Below are positions 24,873 through 36,328 of a stretch of DNA of 64,000 bases, in pieces. Each line of letters begins with the position of its first letter. Position 1 is the first letter of the stretch. Source of the stretch: Desulfobulbaceae bacterium UBA2273 (GTDB lineage: Bacteria; Desulfobacterota; Desulfobulbia; Desulfobulbales; Desulfurivibrionaceae); contig DDWZ01000027.1 in assembly GCA_002347095.1 (NCBI GenBank), positions 23,892-87,891 of the forward strand, read 5' to 3'. The position numbers and the translations under genes were made by a program. Under the pieces are notes generated by a model. The model did not search any database. It was not told the DNA's origin and saw only the letters and a list, made by a program, of their open reading frames with translations.

Positions 24873-27800
24873 CAGTTCATCCCCACGGGTGTGGGGAACA
24901 TCCCTTCAATATTTGTCCAAATAGTTACCTCGACGGTTCATCCCCACGGGTGTGGGGAACATTTGTGCGGTTAATGCTTTCATGGTCGTTTCTCCGGTTC
25001 ATCCCCACGGGTGTGGGGAACATCTCGACGAAAACCAACGCAACAGCGTCCTGGTCGGTTCATCCCCACGGGTGTGGGGAACATAGTTGATGACCACGTT
25101 GTTATTCGCGTAATGGCGGTTCATCCCCACGGGTGTGGGGAACATTCCGAGCAATCGTCGTGTCGTATCCATGTTTACGGTTCATCCCCACGGGTGTGGG
25201 GAACATTACCCCCCCAGGTAGCGGAATCGGACGGTAACAGGTTCATCCCCACGGGTGTGGGGAACATTCCCTGTAAATATCGAAGAGCCCAAACAGGATC
25301 GGTTCATCCCCACGGGTGTGGGGAACATCGATATCGCTCCTCACCAACAAAGAAAACGGCCGGTTCATCCCCACGGGTGTGGGGAACATACAATAACCGC
25401 TACCAGATACCTCCACCATGGCGGTTCATCCCCACGGGTGTGGGGAACATGGTGTGCGGCTTCTTTGATGTATCAAGTGTCTCGGTTCATCCCCACGGGT
25501 GTGGGGAACATTTCCCATAATAATATTCCTTGGCGCAATAACTCGGTTCATCCCCACGGGTGTGGGGAACATGAGAACCGGACGGATAGAACGATTCATA
25601 CTGGCGGTTCATCCCCACGGGTGTGGGGAACATGAGAGCATCGCATGGCCAACGCCCGGTTCCGTAGGTTCATCCCCACGGGTGTGGGGAACATGTCTAT
25701 CAGCGTAACCGGCATCAACCCCATAACGGTTCATCCCCACGGGTGTGGGGAACATCCGTCAGTGTTAAGGCTTCCAGCTACATCCCCCGGTTCATCCCCA
25801 CGGGTGTGGGGAACATTAACCACAAGTAAGTATGGCACGTCAGAAATTCGGTTCATCCCCACGGGTGTGGGGAACATGGTCATCTTCAACGAGATCACCA
25901 CCGGCGCCCAGGTTCATCCCCACGGGTGTGGGGAACATTGTTCCCGGTGTATCTGTTGGTCCGTGGCAAACGGTTCATCCCCACGGGTGTGGGGAACATG
26001 TCAATTGAGGCTAACCGCGATATTCAGCTATCGGTTCATCCCCACGGGTGTGGGGAACATACGGTTCCGCTGTCGTAATCCTCTATAGTGATCGGTTCAT
26101 CCCCACGGGTGTGGGGAACATATTTCTTCCCCAAACTCACTTACCGATATTTGCGGTTCATCCCCACGGGTGTGGGGAACATTACATGAACAGACCATCA
26201 GTAAAAGAAGGCGACGGTTCATCCCCACGGGTGTGGGGAACATGCCTTGGCGTTAAGTGTTACCAAGCCCCCCCGCGGTTCATCCCCACGGGTGTGGGGA
26301 ACATGATACGCCCACACAAGCATGGATTTCTCCAGGCGGTTCATCCCCACGGGTGTGGGGAACATTGATATATCTGGCATTTTTCCCGTGACAATGCCGG
26401 TTCATCCCCACGGGTGTGGGGAACATTGTACTGCTGGAGATAGATATCATCAACCATAGCGGTTCATCCCCACGGGTGTGGGGAACATTGCTAATTGGTG
26501 GTTTGAGCTAGAAACTGAGCCGGTTCATCCCCACGGGTGTGGGGAACATTAAGTGTACCTGGGGTCTTTGGTTTGATGGGCCGGTTCATCCCCACGGGTG
26601 TGGGGAACATTCGCGGTAGGGCAGTGCGGCAATCTCACGGCGCGGTTCATCCCCACGGGTGTGGGGAACATACCGTAATCCTCCGCCATCACCGGCACAG
26701 TCACGGTTCATCCCCACGGGTGTGGGGAACATTTTAAAGCTCGTCGGGTTGGCTCCCATGTAGCCGGTTCATCCCCACGGGTGTGGGGAACATGCTATCA
26801 TCTTTGGCAACCTGGACAGGCGGCGCGGTTCATCCCCACGGGTGTGGGGAACATACTGATCCCGTCCTTGCCAGAGAGAGCAATGCCGGTTCATCCCCAC
26901 GGGTGTGGGGAACATTTGCCCCGAGCCCCACCCATGTCTGCCCCGTACGGTTCATCCCCACGGGTGTGGGGAACATTAGCGCCGAAATTCATCGACCGTT
27001 GGGAGGCGCGGTTCATCCCCACGGGTGTGGGGAACATCGGAGGACGAGCAGCGCCGGATCCTCAAGGAGCGGTTCATCCCCACGGGTGTGGGGAACATAT
27101 CGACGGGCACTCGCCCTGTTCATCGGGGAGCGGTTCATCCCCACGGGTGTGGGGAACATCACAGTATTAATCACGACAAAATCGCCCTGATCGGTTCATC
27201 CCCACGGGTGTGGGGAACATAGCAAGACCTTGACGAGTTCAGCGAGGAAGAGCGGTTCATCCCCACGGGTGTGGGGAACATTTTTTGGGGGACGCACCGG
27301 GGAGCATCCCAAACGGTTCATCCCCACGGGTGTGGGGAACATTCTGCCATTGGTCATCAGCAAAGCCGCCTCCGCGGTTCATCCCCACGGGTGTGGGGAA
27401 CATCCATTTTAACGCCCGAAGCCAGGCGACCGCGCCGGTTCATCCCCACGGGTGTGGGGAACATTTGATGGCCCACACCGTGCCGCCGATTGATGGCGGT
27501 TCATCCCCACGGGTGTGGGGAACATCATCAATGTCAACGCCCAGCTGGTCATACTCACGGTTCATCCCCACGGGTGTGGGGAACATTAGGTCGGTTGTAT
27601 CTGGATGAAGCACAACTCCGGTTCATCCCCACGGGTGTGGGGAACATGGCAGTTGGGAATTTAACCTGATACGAGGGGGCGGTTCATCCCCACGGGTGTG
27701 GGGAACATGGGTCGTGGCTATGGGTGTTGCCGGTTTCGTTCGGTTCATCCCCACGGGTGTGGGGAACATTTTTTCCATCGCTCCATCAGCCCGTTGGCCC

Positions 27801-30800
27801 GCGGTTCATCCCCACGGGTGTGGGGAACATGGGGATAAAGAATCCCTGGGGGGAGCGTTTCAGCGGTTCATCCCCACGGGTGTGGGGAACATCGTGCGTT
27901 GATGGTGTCTGCACCGGTGAGGGACGGTTCATCCCCACGGGTGTGGGGAACATTCCGGCATGTGATCTTTGATCCACTCGTAAGCCGGTTCATCCCCACG
28001 GGTGTGGGGAACATGCCGGGTTCCCCGGCGGGCAGTCCACGCCAAGCGGTTCATCCCCACGGGTGTGGGGAACATTCGTTCAAGGCCAGCGACTATGACA
28101 GCAACTCCGGTTCATCCCCACGGGTGTGGGGAACATGCAATCTCGACACCGATGAGGGCCAAGGTGGCCGGTTCATCCCCACGGGTGTGGGGAACATCCA
28201 CTTCATCGAAGAGTCTGACGTGGTGTTCTCGGTTCATCCCCACGGGTGTGGGGAACATCTCTGCCCCGCCCGACTCTGGCCCGCTCATTACGGTTCATCC
28301 CCACGGGTGTGGGGAACATTATGCACCCTGGGGCGTAGATTCAACCGAGGCCGGTTCATCCCCACGGGTGTGGGGAACATTTCACGTTTTTTATATTCGG
28401 ACTGTCAATATGCGGTTCATCCCCACGGGTGTGGGGAACATCTTTTGCCCTTTGGCCTGGAACGCTAAAGGGACGGTTCATCCCCACGGGTGTGGGGAAC
28501 ATGTTTTATTTGTTGGCGCGGAATCAATTATACACGGTTCATCCCCACGGGTGTGGGGAACATTTATGTTTATACCGTCGGGGCTTTTTATCGTTCGGTT
28601 CATCCCCACGGGTGTGGGGAACATTCGCCGGTTTTGGTGTTTTGGAAATTTCTGGACGGTTCATCCCCACGGGTGTGGGGAACATCAGGCGGATTCAGAC
28701 CGCCCCGGAAAGTACACCGGTTCATCCCCACGGGTGTGGGGAACATTACATCGACGATAAGCGAAAAAACACCCTCGCCGGTTCATCCCCACGGGTGTGG
28801 GGAACATTTTTCCTCGAATTTCATCACAAAACCCCCTGTCGGTTCATCCCCACGGGTGTGGGGAACATCCGGAGATTGAACCCTTTGAGATCCCGCCGAG
28901 CGGTTCATCCCCACGGGTGTGGGGAACATGTCCGCAACGGCCTGCTCACCATCCTGCCCAACGGTTCATCCCCACGGGTGTGGGGAACATATTGGCTGCG
29001 CGGTCTACATGGACCTCGACGTCGGTTCATCCCCACGGGTGTGGGGAACATGCCTTGATTGTCTCGTAGTGTTCGGCGGTCATCGGTTCATCCCCACGGG
29101 TGTGGGGAACATTGTGCCGTAAAGATGCGCGCCAGGACGCGGTTCGGTTCATCCCCACGGGTGTGGGGAACATCCGACCTACAAGATGCGGTTAAAATCC
29201 TCTGCCGGTTCATCCCCACGGGTGTGGGGAACATAGTTACGTCGCGCAGCGGCGGAGGCAGTAAGGCGGTTCATCCCCACGGGTGTGGGGAACATCTCTG
29301 CGACGATGGCCGGCCCCTCATATAGATCGGTTCATCCCCACGGGTGTGGGGAACATGACCCACTCTGTATGGACACGATCAACCAAAACGGTTCATCCCC
29401 ACGGGTGTGGGGAACATCTCTTCTTGCTTCCGGCAAAGATGTAGCCGACCGGTTCATCCCCACGGGTGTGGGGAACATCTACCGGAATACGAACCGGCTT
29501 GGTTGGCTCACGGTTCATCCCCACGGGTGTGGGGAACATGTGTGGAACACATGCTGGCCGCCCGGTTGATGGCGGTTCATCCCCACGGGTGTGGGGAACA
29601 TTGGGTACACGAGGACTGGGACGAGCGCAATACCGGTTCATCCCCACGGGTGTGGGGAACATAGCCCGGTTGACCACAGTGTGTCTTTAAGCAACGGTTC
29701 ATCCCCACGGGTGTGGGGAACATACCTGACAGATGCCACCCTGAGAGGGGACAACCGGTTCATCCCCACGGGTGTGGGGAACATAAGAGTGCGCTCGGAT
29801 TTCACTCCGCCGGCGACGGTTCATCCCCACGGGTGTGGGGAACATGAACGGGGAAAGGCAAAGGATTTTGACAGCGTCGGTTCATCCCCACGGGTGTGGG
29901 GAACATCGGTAGAGATTAAACGAACCATGGCCCGCGAGCGGTTCATCCCCACGGGTGTGGGGAACATTACTATCTGGTGGAGAAAAACGTATTGTCCGCC
30001 GGTTCATCCCCACGGGTGTGGGGAACATGCCACCCGTTCCCAATCCGGGAGCATCTCCACCGGTTCATCCCCACGGGTGTGGGGAACATTTGATCCGGCA
30101 TCACTCCAGCCGATTTTGGACCGGTTCATCCCCACGGGTGTGGGGAACATCAATAACCTGGAAATCATAGGCTGATTATGGACGGTTCATCCCCACGGGT
30201 GTGGGGAACATAGAGGCGCAAGGCCGTTTGTCTTTGCGTAGACCGGTTCATCCCCACGGGTGTGGGGAACATGACAGGATGCCGTCATAGTTTTTCTCCC
30301 GCGCCGGTTCATCCCCACGGGTGTGGGGAACATGCAATGTTTACCGCCACCCCGGCAACCATTATCGGTTCATCCCCACGGGTGTGGGGAACATGCAACT
30401 TGAGACTGAATGCGCGTTTCTGGGCTCGGTTCATCCCCACGGGTGTGGGGAACATCAGCGGGTCGAAGGTGGTGGTGAAGTCAGTGCCGGTTCATCCCCA
30501 CGGGTGTGGGGAACATATCCTCGGCGGCACTATCTACCTGGGCCGTCTCGGTTCATCCCCACGGGTGTGGGGAACATTCCTCCACGCCCACACGGACATG
30601 ACGGTGGGGCGGTTCATCCCCACGGGTGTGGGGAACATTGTTGTCGCGCCATAAAAGGAAACGGGGGAGGCGGTTCATCCCCACGGGTGTGGGGAACATT
30701 CCACGGGCTGATTACTTTTTGTCCTGAGTACCGGTTCATCCCCACGGGTGTGGGGAACATTTCGGCTTCGGTGAGGATCGGCATGGAGCGGACGGTTCAT

Positions 30801-31187
30801 CCCCACGGGTGTGGGGAACATACCACGAGCTAGAAGACGGAAGAGAAGTCGAGCGGTTCATCCCCACGGGTGTGGGGAACATTTTCTCCCGGTTTCGGCC
30901 TGATATTACGCTGCCGGTTCATCCCCACGGGTGTGGGGAACATGCGTTTCAGCTTCTCGGAATAAAGAATGTGAACGGTTCATCCCCACGGGTGTGGGGA
31001 ACATTCAACTGAATACGCCACAGCCGCGTACTACACCGGTTCATCCCCACGGGTGTGGGGAACATCGGTAGCCCCTTTCTCAAGGATGTCGTAGTACCGG
31101 TTCATCCCCACGGGTGTGGGGAACATGGTTGCGATAACGTCAAACTTCCCTTCCCCTACGGTTCATCCCCACGGGTGTGGGGAACAT
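24873..31187 (-). CRISPR. Type I-E CRISPR array, about 104 repeats
   Basis: A 29-nt repeat, on the plus strand starting CGGTTCATCC and ending GGGGAACAT, recurs every 61 nt, i.e. 32-nt spacers with a few of 33 nt (for example the one before 27864). The repeat contains a CCCCAC/GTGGGG stem and in reverse complement matches the E. coli I-E repeat pattern (..TTCCCC..GGGGAT.AACCG), so the array is transcribed on the minus strand from the cas2 side. First-to-last start distance (24873 to 31159) gives about 103 periods. All repeats look alike except the one at 24873, which begins CAGTT; this fits a decaying leader-distal end. Confidence 0.98.
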
Positions 31188-31269
31188 ACTTCCTCTATCC
31201 CTTTGAAAATCCGTTTAATTTTCAAAGAACAAAAAACTACCAACTTTTAGCCTGTTATTTATGATCGTT
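31188..31269 (-). promoter_or_regulatory. CRISPR leader
   Basis: 82 nt, AT-rich, between the last repeat and the cas2 stop, at the 5' end of the array transcript. It contains a perfect 10-bp inverted repeat (31201-31210 with 31218-31227; arm CTTTGAAAAT). Position and composition fit a I-E leader that directs spacer integration; no clear IHF site was confirmed by eye. Confidence 0.7.
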
Positions 31270-32473
<1,204 letters not shown>

Positions 32474-32476
32474 GGG

Positions 32477-33313
32477 CTACCCTTTTTTCTTTCTTGTGAG
32501 CCGTTTCCGGCTTTCCGGTTCAGCCAAATAGTTTTCAGGCGTCACCACCTTTCCCCCCGTTTCCTTCTCCAGATTTTCCCGCGCCTCGCCGGCAATCCGC
32601 CCACCCTTGCGGGCTACGATTTTGTTCTTGCCAAAGCCCTGGGCATCCTGCCTGCGGGCGATCTCGGTGGTGGCGGCCTCGCCAAGCATGGAAAAAATCA
32701 GCTCCAGGTCGGTCATGTGATCGCGCAGATTCTCCCGCTCCAGCCCCTTCAGGTTCTTGTATTCCGAAGGGGTGAGGCCAAAGGCGGCCTTGGAAATTTC
32801 AGAGGTCAGGATGGCATACTCAGGTTCCCCGTTGATCCCACGATTTTTCCATTCATCGGTCAGCTCGGCCCGAACAGCGATACCGCGCATCCGCTTTTCG
32901 ATCCAGGCGTCGGAATACCCCTTGGCCCGGTACAACGCCTTGGTCCGTTTGGTGGCCAGCTCCGGGTCCTCGATTTCCTGAACCCGCTCGTAACCGACCT
33001 TGGCCAGCCAGCGCTTGAATGGTTCGGCCTTAGGCGAGGGGATAGACTGGATGATACGAAAGATTCCCTCGGTGTTGGCGCAGTTCGTTGCCCGTTTTTT
33101 TCCGTCTGGGGCCACCATTTCAAGTGGGGTACAATTTGTACCCCAGTAGGACTCCAGCTCAGGATCACGCTGTCGCATCTTCTTGATGTACTGGCGAGGG
33201 TCGGCACTATCGGTCAATGCCTCGACAACATCAGCAACCGAAAACCACCACTCGTTGTTGTGCAAGGTCCGCCGGATTTCCTTGTTCTTGAAAACAACCA
33301 GTTTGTTGTGCAT
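32477..33313 (-). CDS. Bro-N / DinD-like protein embedded in the cas operon
   Basis: 278 residues. Residues ~1-115 form a Bro-N (P22 antirepressor/baculovirus BRO N-terminal) domain: IRRTLHNNEWWFSVADVVEAL, DPRQYIKKMRQRDPEL, FRIIQSIPSPKAEPFKRWLA. The remainder (RMRGIAVRAELTDEWKNRG, EYAILTSEISKAAFGLTPSEYKN, DHMTDLELIFSMLGEAATTEIA, GGRIAGEAREN) matches the DinD-like chromosomal BRO group, as far as I recall it. Not a canonical Cas protein. One nt separates its ATG from the cas6e stop, and 3 nt separate its stop from cas1. DinD of E. coli is SOS-induced and inhibits RecA; a similar role in spacer capture is only inference. The GAGG site lies in the cas6e end. Confidence 0.88.
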   Translation of the reverse strand: MHNKLVVFKNKEIRRTLHNNEWWFSVADVVEALTDSADPRQYIKKMRQRDPELESYWGTNCTPLEMVAPDGKKRATNCANTEGIFRIIQSIPSPKAEPFKRWLAKVGYERVQEIEDPELATKRTKALYRAKGYSDAWIEKRMRGIAVRAELTDEWKNRGINGEPEYAILTSEISKAAFGLTPSEYKNLKGLERENLRDHMTDLELIFSMLGEAATTEIARRQDAQGFGKNKIVARKGGRIAGEARENLEKETGGKVVTPENYLAEPESRKRLTRKKKG

Positions 33314-33314
33314 G

Positions 33315-33923
33315 TCAACACCTCGCCAGCGATAACAGCCCGCAACCGAAGGCTTTGCCGGGGCCGATACCGCTTTGCACCAAGCTTTCCAATTCTGCCG
33401 GATCTACAATTGACAAGAGGCCTTGGAAGCAGACCGGCTGAACTTTTCCGACTAACCTCTCGCTTGCCTTGCGGAAGTTCATGGGCGGTCGTTTTTCCAC
33501 TACAATCGATTCGATCTCTGCGACCCCGCTCAGTTTCCGGATCAGCCATGCCTGCAACTCTTCATCATGAAGCAACGGCACCCGGCACTTCTTGACTCCA
33601 CCTTCGGCATTCAGACGGCCACCTTCATCGTTGATGGTCTTGACCGGATTGGCCAGTAACTTGAACCTGAGCCGTTGCCCATGCTGCAAGGATAACGGAT
33701 AAAGCTTGCTACGGAGTAACTGCGCCTCCCGGACTGTCACGACAATCGGCTCACGAATGGACTGCATTAACACTTCGGCGTTCTGCTGCCCGGAATGCTC
33801 GACGCGAAAAAGAAAATCCCTCCCCGCATCGGATGCAGACGGAAACAGTTTCCACAAAGTTCTGTGGATTTCGTACGGGTTACGGCAAGCCGCCCCGCTG
33901 ATCATGACCTCACTCAGAAACAT
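33315..33923 (-). CDS. cas6e: Cas6e, crRNA-processing endoribonuclease
   Basis: 202 residues, two RAMP folds, with the C-terminal Gly-rich loop GIGPGKAFGCGLLSLA. Cuts pre-crRNA in each repeat and stays bound to the crRNA 3' hairpin. The conserved N-terminal His is present in NPYEIHRTLW. Start set at MFLSEVMISG (33923), giving a 14-nt overlap with cas5e; frames starting further upstream run over cas5e. Confidence 0.93.
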   Translation of the reverse strand: MFLSEVMISGAACRNPYEIHRTLWKLFPSASDAGRDFLFRVEHSGQQNAEVLMQSIREPIVVTVREAQLLRSKLYPLSLQHGQRLRFKLLANPVKTINDEGGRLNAEGGVKKCRVPLLHDEELQAWLIRKLSGVAEIESIVVEKRPPMNFRKASERLVGKVQPVCFQGLLSIVDPAELESLVQSGIGPGKAFGCGLLSLARC

Positions 33924-34590
33924 TGGGACCTCCATACACATAGACGTTACGGGTGGCAAATTGGCGGGGCTGCTGGACCAACGGCACGTCACGCAGGCGA
34001 ATCGTCCGCACCGCTCCCTGCTCTTCGCTGTAGATTGTCCCGCCTACTGGTTCAACCCTCCTTAGTGCTGCCTGAACATTTTCCGCCGCAATCCGGGCCG
34101 CAAAGAGTGGCCGGGCCAGTGGACAACTTCGCCTTCCCAGGTATGGCGTAAAGATTGGGGCCTTGACTGCCGGTTCGAGTTCATCAATTTTGATGGTTGC
34201 CGACAGCGTACTCCAGATCGCGACGGTGTAGGCAGCATCAAAGAGGTATTCCCGCCAGGTCTGAATCGTTTCATGGCTCTTCAACCCGGAGTAATCCACC
34301 CGCGCATCTTGCACCGTGTGATAATCAGTGACCTTGATCATCGGCAATGGGGTCTTGCTCCCGTTGCGTTTCACCAGGAATCGCTCTTCCTTGAGCACGG
34401 CAAAACAAACGCTGTCAGCCAATTGCTGAAGCCGCTGCCTGTTGTCACGGCGAATACCGAGACAGGCCCCAAGCAGGCCAAGAAGAGCGCTTCGGGTTGG
34501 GAAGTTACCGGATGGGCGTTTCCCCTCGAAGGTATGTTCACCCCACGACTGTATTGGACCCTGCAATTTGAGGATGAGATATTCTCTCAT
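33910..34590 (-). CDS. cas5e: Cas5e (CasD), Cascade subunit
   Basis: 226 residues, RAMP fold starting MREYLILKLQGPIQSWGEHTFEGKR with the family's PTRSALLGLLGACLG helix. It caps the 5' handle of crRNA in Cascade. Two nt after cas7e. Confidence 0.95.
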   Translation of the reverse strand: MREYLILKLQGPIQSWGEHTFEGKRPSGNFPTRSALLGLLGACLGIRRDNRQRLQQLADSVCFAVLKEERFLVKRNGSKTPLPMIKVTDYHTVQDARVDYSGLKSHETIQTWREYLFDAAYTVAIWSTLSATIKIDELEPAVKAPIFTPYLGRRSCPLARPLFAARIAAENVQAALRRVEPVGGTIYSEEQGAVRTIRLRDVPLVQQPRQFATRNVYVYGGPNVSE

Positions 34591-34592
34591 GT

Positions 34593-35837
34593 CTATCCCT
34601 CACCGTTGGAACGTACCCATGTCTTAAGCTCCTCAAGGGTTTTCTTGGGAAGAATATCCGAAGGGACTTCTGCCTGACCAAGGAGAAATTCGCCGCATCG
34701 CTCGGTTAACCCATAGCCGCTGTGGACTTGTTGCCAATAAGTATGAAGTGCATTGATTGACGGCTCCTTAAACCCGCTGCCGTTGTAACTCCGAATTGAT
34801 TTTTCAAAGGCATTGGCCAACGACACCGGAATATCGGAGAAAGAAACCATGGCAAGATCAGCCAAGTTATGCGCGGCAAAGGTCTGCTGCTTGGCAGAGG
34901 GGACCACTGTCGCCAGCATGTGGAGCAGGTGGACGGCTATCTCCAGCGCCCGTTCGCGGCTTGCTTTGGTTTCCGGCGATTTCATGTCCGGGAGCAAGCC
35001 AAGGTTCACCTGCAACTGTCGGAGATTCAAGCTGGCATAACGGTAAAAGACTCCACTGGAAAACTCCTGAGTGTCGAGATGACCGGAACCCAACTCCTGA
35101 AGATCATCCACGGCAGTGAACCAGTCGATATCCGAATCAACGCTATGGGTAGTCAATACATGGGCAACGGCAAGAGAGCCGTCAATAGTTGACATCAAGC
35201 CAGCCGTGGCCATGCGCCCGGACAATGCTACATCTACGGCTGACCCAATCGCCTTCAGCAAAGCTTCACGATTGGTTTCGAGCTGCTTATCGATTTTTTT
35301 CCCGAAAGCAGCATCAATAAAATTTTCAAGAGGTTTTTTCTTTTTCCCCTTCTGTTTCTCGAACACCTGCTTTGCCTTCTCCTCTTCCTCGGAGGACAAT
35401 CCTACATCCCTGACCTCCTTGACAATTTGGCAGATAACCTTGAACTCATCCGTTATCCAAGGGGCCACGGCAATTTTCTTGACTGTGCCCTTTTCGCTGT
35501 CGCCTTCTTCCTGAATATCATCATCTTCGTCTTCGCTTGATTTCGTTTTTGCAAATCGCTCAAGTGCTTCCTTGATGGTCTCCTCCTTGAACTCATCTCC
35601 GAGCTGTTCCAAAAATTCATCTTTCAGCAGTTCAAGATCTCGGCTACGAATGCTCGCCTCTCCGAGATGCTGCCGATAGTATTCGCTCTTGCGGATGGCA
35701 CGTTTGAGGCTCTGGCTAGAGATGCGGACCCGGCGCTCGCCGCCGAAAACGGCTGATTTCTGCATGTTCATGTCGTCCCGATTGAGACAGGAAGGGCTGT
35801 GGGAGATGAGGATGTGGAAATTGATGAAATTTTTCAT
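34593..35837 (-). CDS. cas7e: Cas7e (CasC/Cse4), Cascade backbone
   Basis: 414 residues. Begins INFHILISHSPSCLNRDDMN, then the conserved RRVRISSQSLKRAIR. Six copies form the Cascade backbone along the crRNA in E. coli. This version is longer than the E. coli one (363 aa) and has an acidic insertion (residues ~90-120, KTKSSEDEDDDIQEEGDSEKG) and a lysine-rich stretch (QKGKKKKP), an unusual loop. Confidence 0.95.
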   Translation of the reverse strand: MKNFINFHILISHSPSCLNRDDMNMQKSAVFGGERRVRISSQSLKRAIRKSEYYRQHLGEASIRSRDLELLKDEFLEQLGDEFKEETIKEALERFAKTKSSEDEDDDIQEEGDSEKGTVKKIAVAPWITDEFKVICQIVKEVRDVGLSSEEEEKAKQVFEKQKGKKKKPLENFIDAAFGKKIDKQLETNREALLKAIGSAVDVALSGRMATAGLMSTIDGSLAVAHVLTTHSVDSDIDWFTAVDDLQELGSGHLDTQEFSSGVFYRYASLNLRQLQVNLGLLPDMKSPETKASRERALEIAVHLLHMLATVVPSAKQQTFAAHNLADLAMVSFSDIPVSLANAFEKSIRSYNGSGFKEPSINALHTYWQQVHSGYGLTERCGEFLLGQAEVPSDILPKKTLEELKTWVRSNGEG

Positions 35838-35861
35838 ACGGGTGTGCTCCTTTATATGTTT

Positions 35862-36326
35862 TCAATCTGTCGGGTTGTTTAGGAAATACTGCTCAAGCAG
35901 GTCGCGCTTGCTCCGGTCATTCCAGTACCAGAGCGTCTCCGCTGCCTTCGGCCAGTTGACAATCGGCTCTACCATTTTGAGAATCCTGCGGAATTGCACC
36001 ATGTCATTGGGCGCGTTGCTGCGAATCACTTGAAAAAGGCGTTTCTCGCTCACCGCTGCCTGGCCACCGCCACGCTTTTTTGCCAGAACAGCGCCGAGGG
36101 AAATTAGCTGATCGGTATGGCCTTTGATGCAAGGAAGACAAAAAATTAACCGTTGAACGGCTTCCTTTTCCCACTCCTTACTGCCCATACCGCTGAAGAG
36201 CCGGTAGAAAGCCGGAATCTCCAGTAATTCAGCAGGGCTGTTCACCCGCCGCAACTCGGCTCGTGGGCCGGGCGCCAACTGTTTCCATTTCTGATACAGT
36301 CTCATGAAATCATCCGTTCGTTCCAT
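35862..36326 (-). CDS. casB: Cse2 (CasB), Cascade small subunit
   Basis: 154 residues, basic and helical, with LISLGAVLAKKRGGG and the RRILKMVEPIVNWPKA segment near the end typical of Cse2. A dimer lines the target-strand side of Cascade. The ATG at 36326 has GGAGG 7 nt upstream; a GTG at 36332 is too close to that site. Confidence 0.92.
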   Translation of the reverse strand: MERTDDFMRLYQKWKQLAPGPRAELRRVNSPAELLEIPAFYRLFSGMGSKEWEKEAVQRLIFCLPCIKGHTDQLISLGAVLAKKRGGGQAAVSEKRLFQVIRSNAPNDMVQFRRILKMVEPIVNWPKAAETLWYWNDRSKRDLLEQYFLNNPTD

Positions 36327-36328
36327 TG

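Noticed and set aside
24870..24935. Leader at the low-coordinate end of the array
   Set aside because: The altered terminal repeat is at that end, and cas2 plus an AT-rich spacer lie at the high end, so the leader is at 31.2 kb.
24900..31264. Dozens of plus-strand frames with repeated FIPTGVGN, VHPHGCGEH or SSPRVWGT
   Set aside because: They are the three reading frames of the CRISPR repeat at 61-nt spacing, not proteins.
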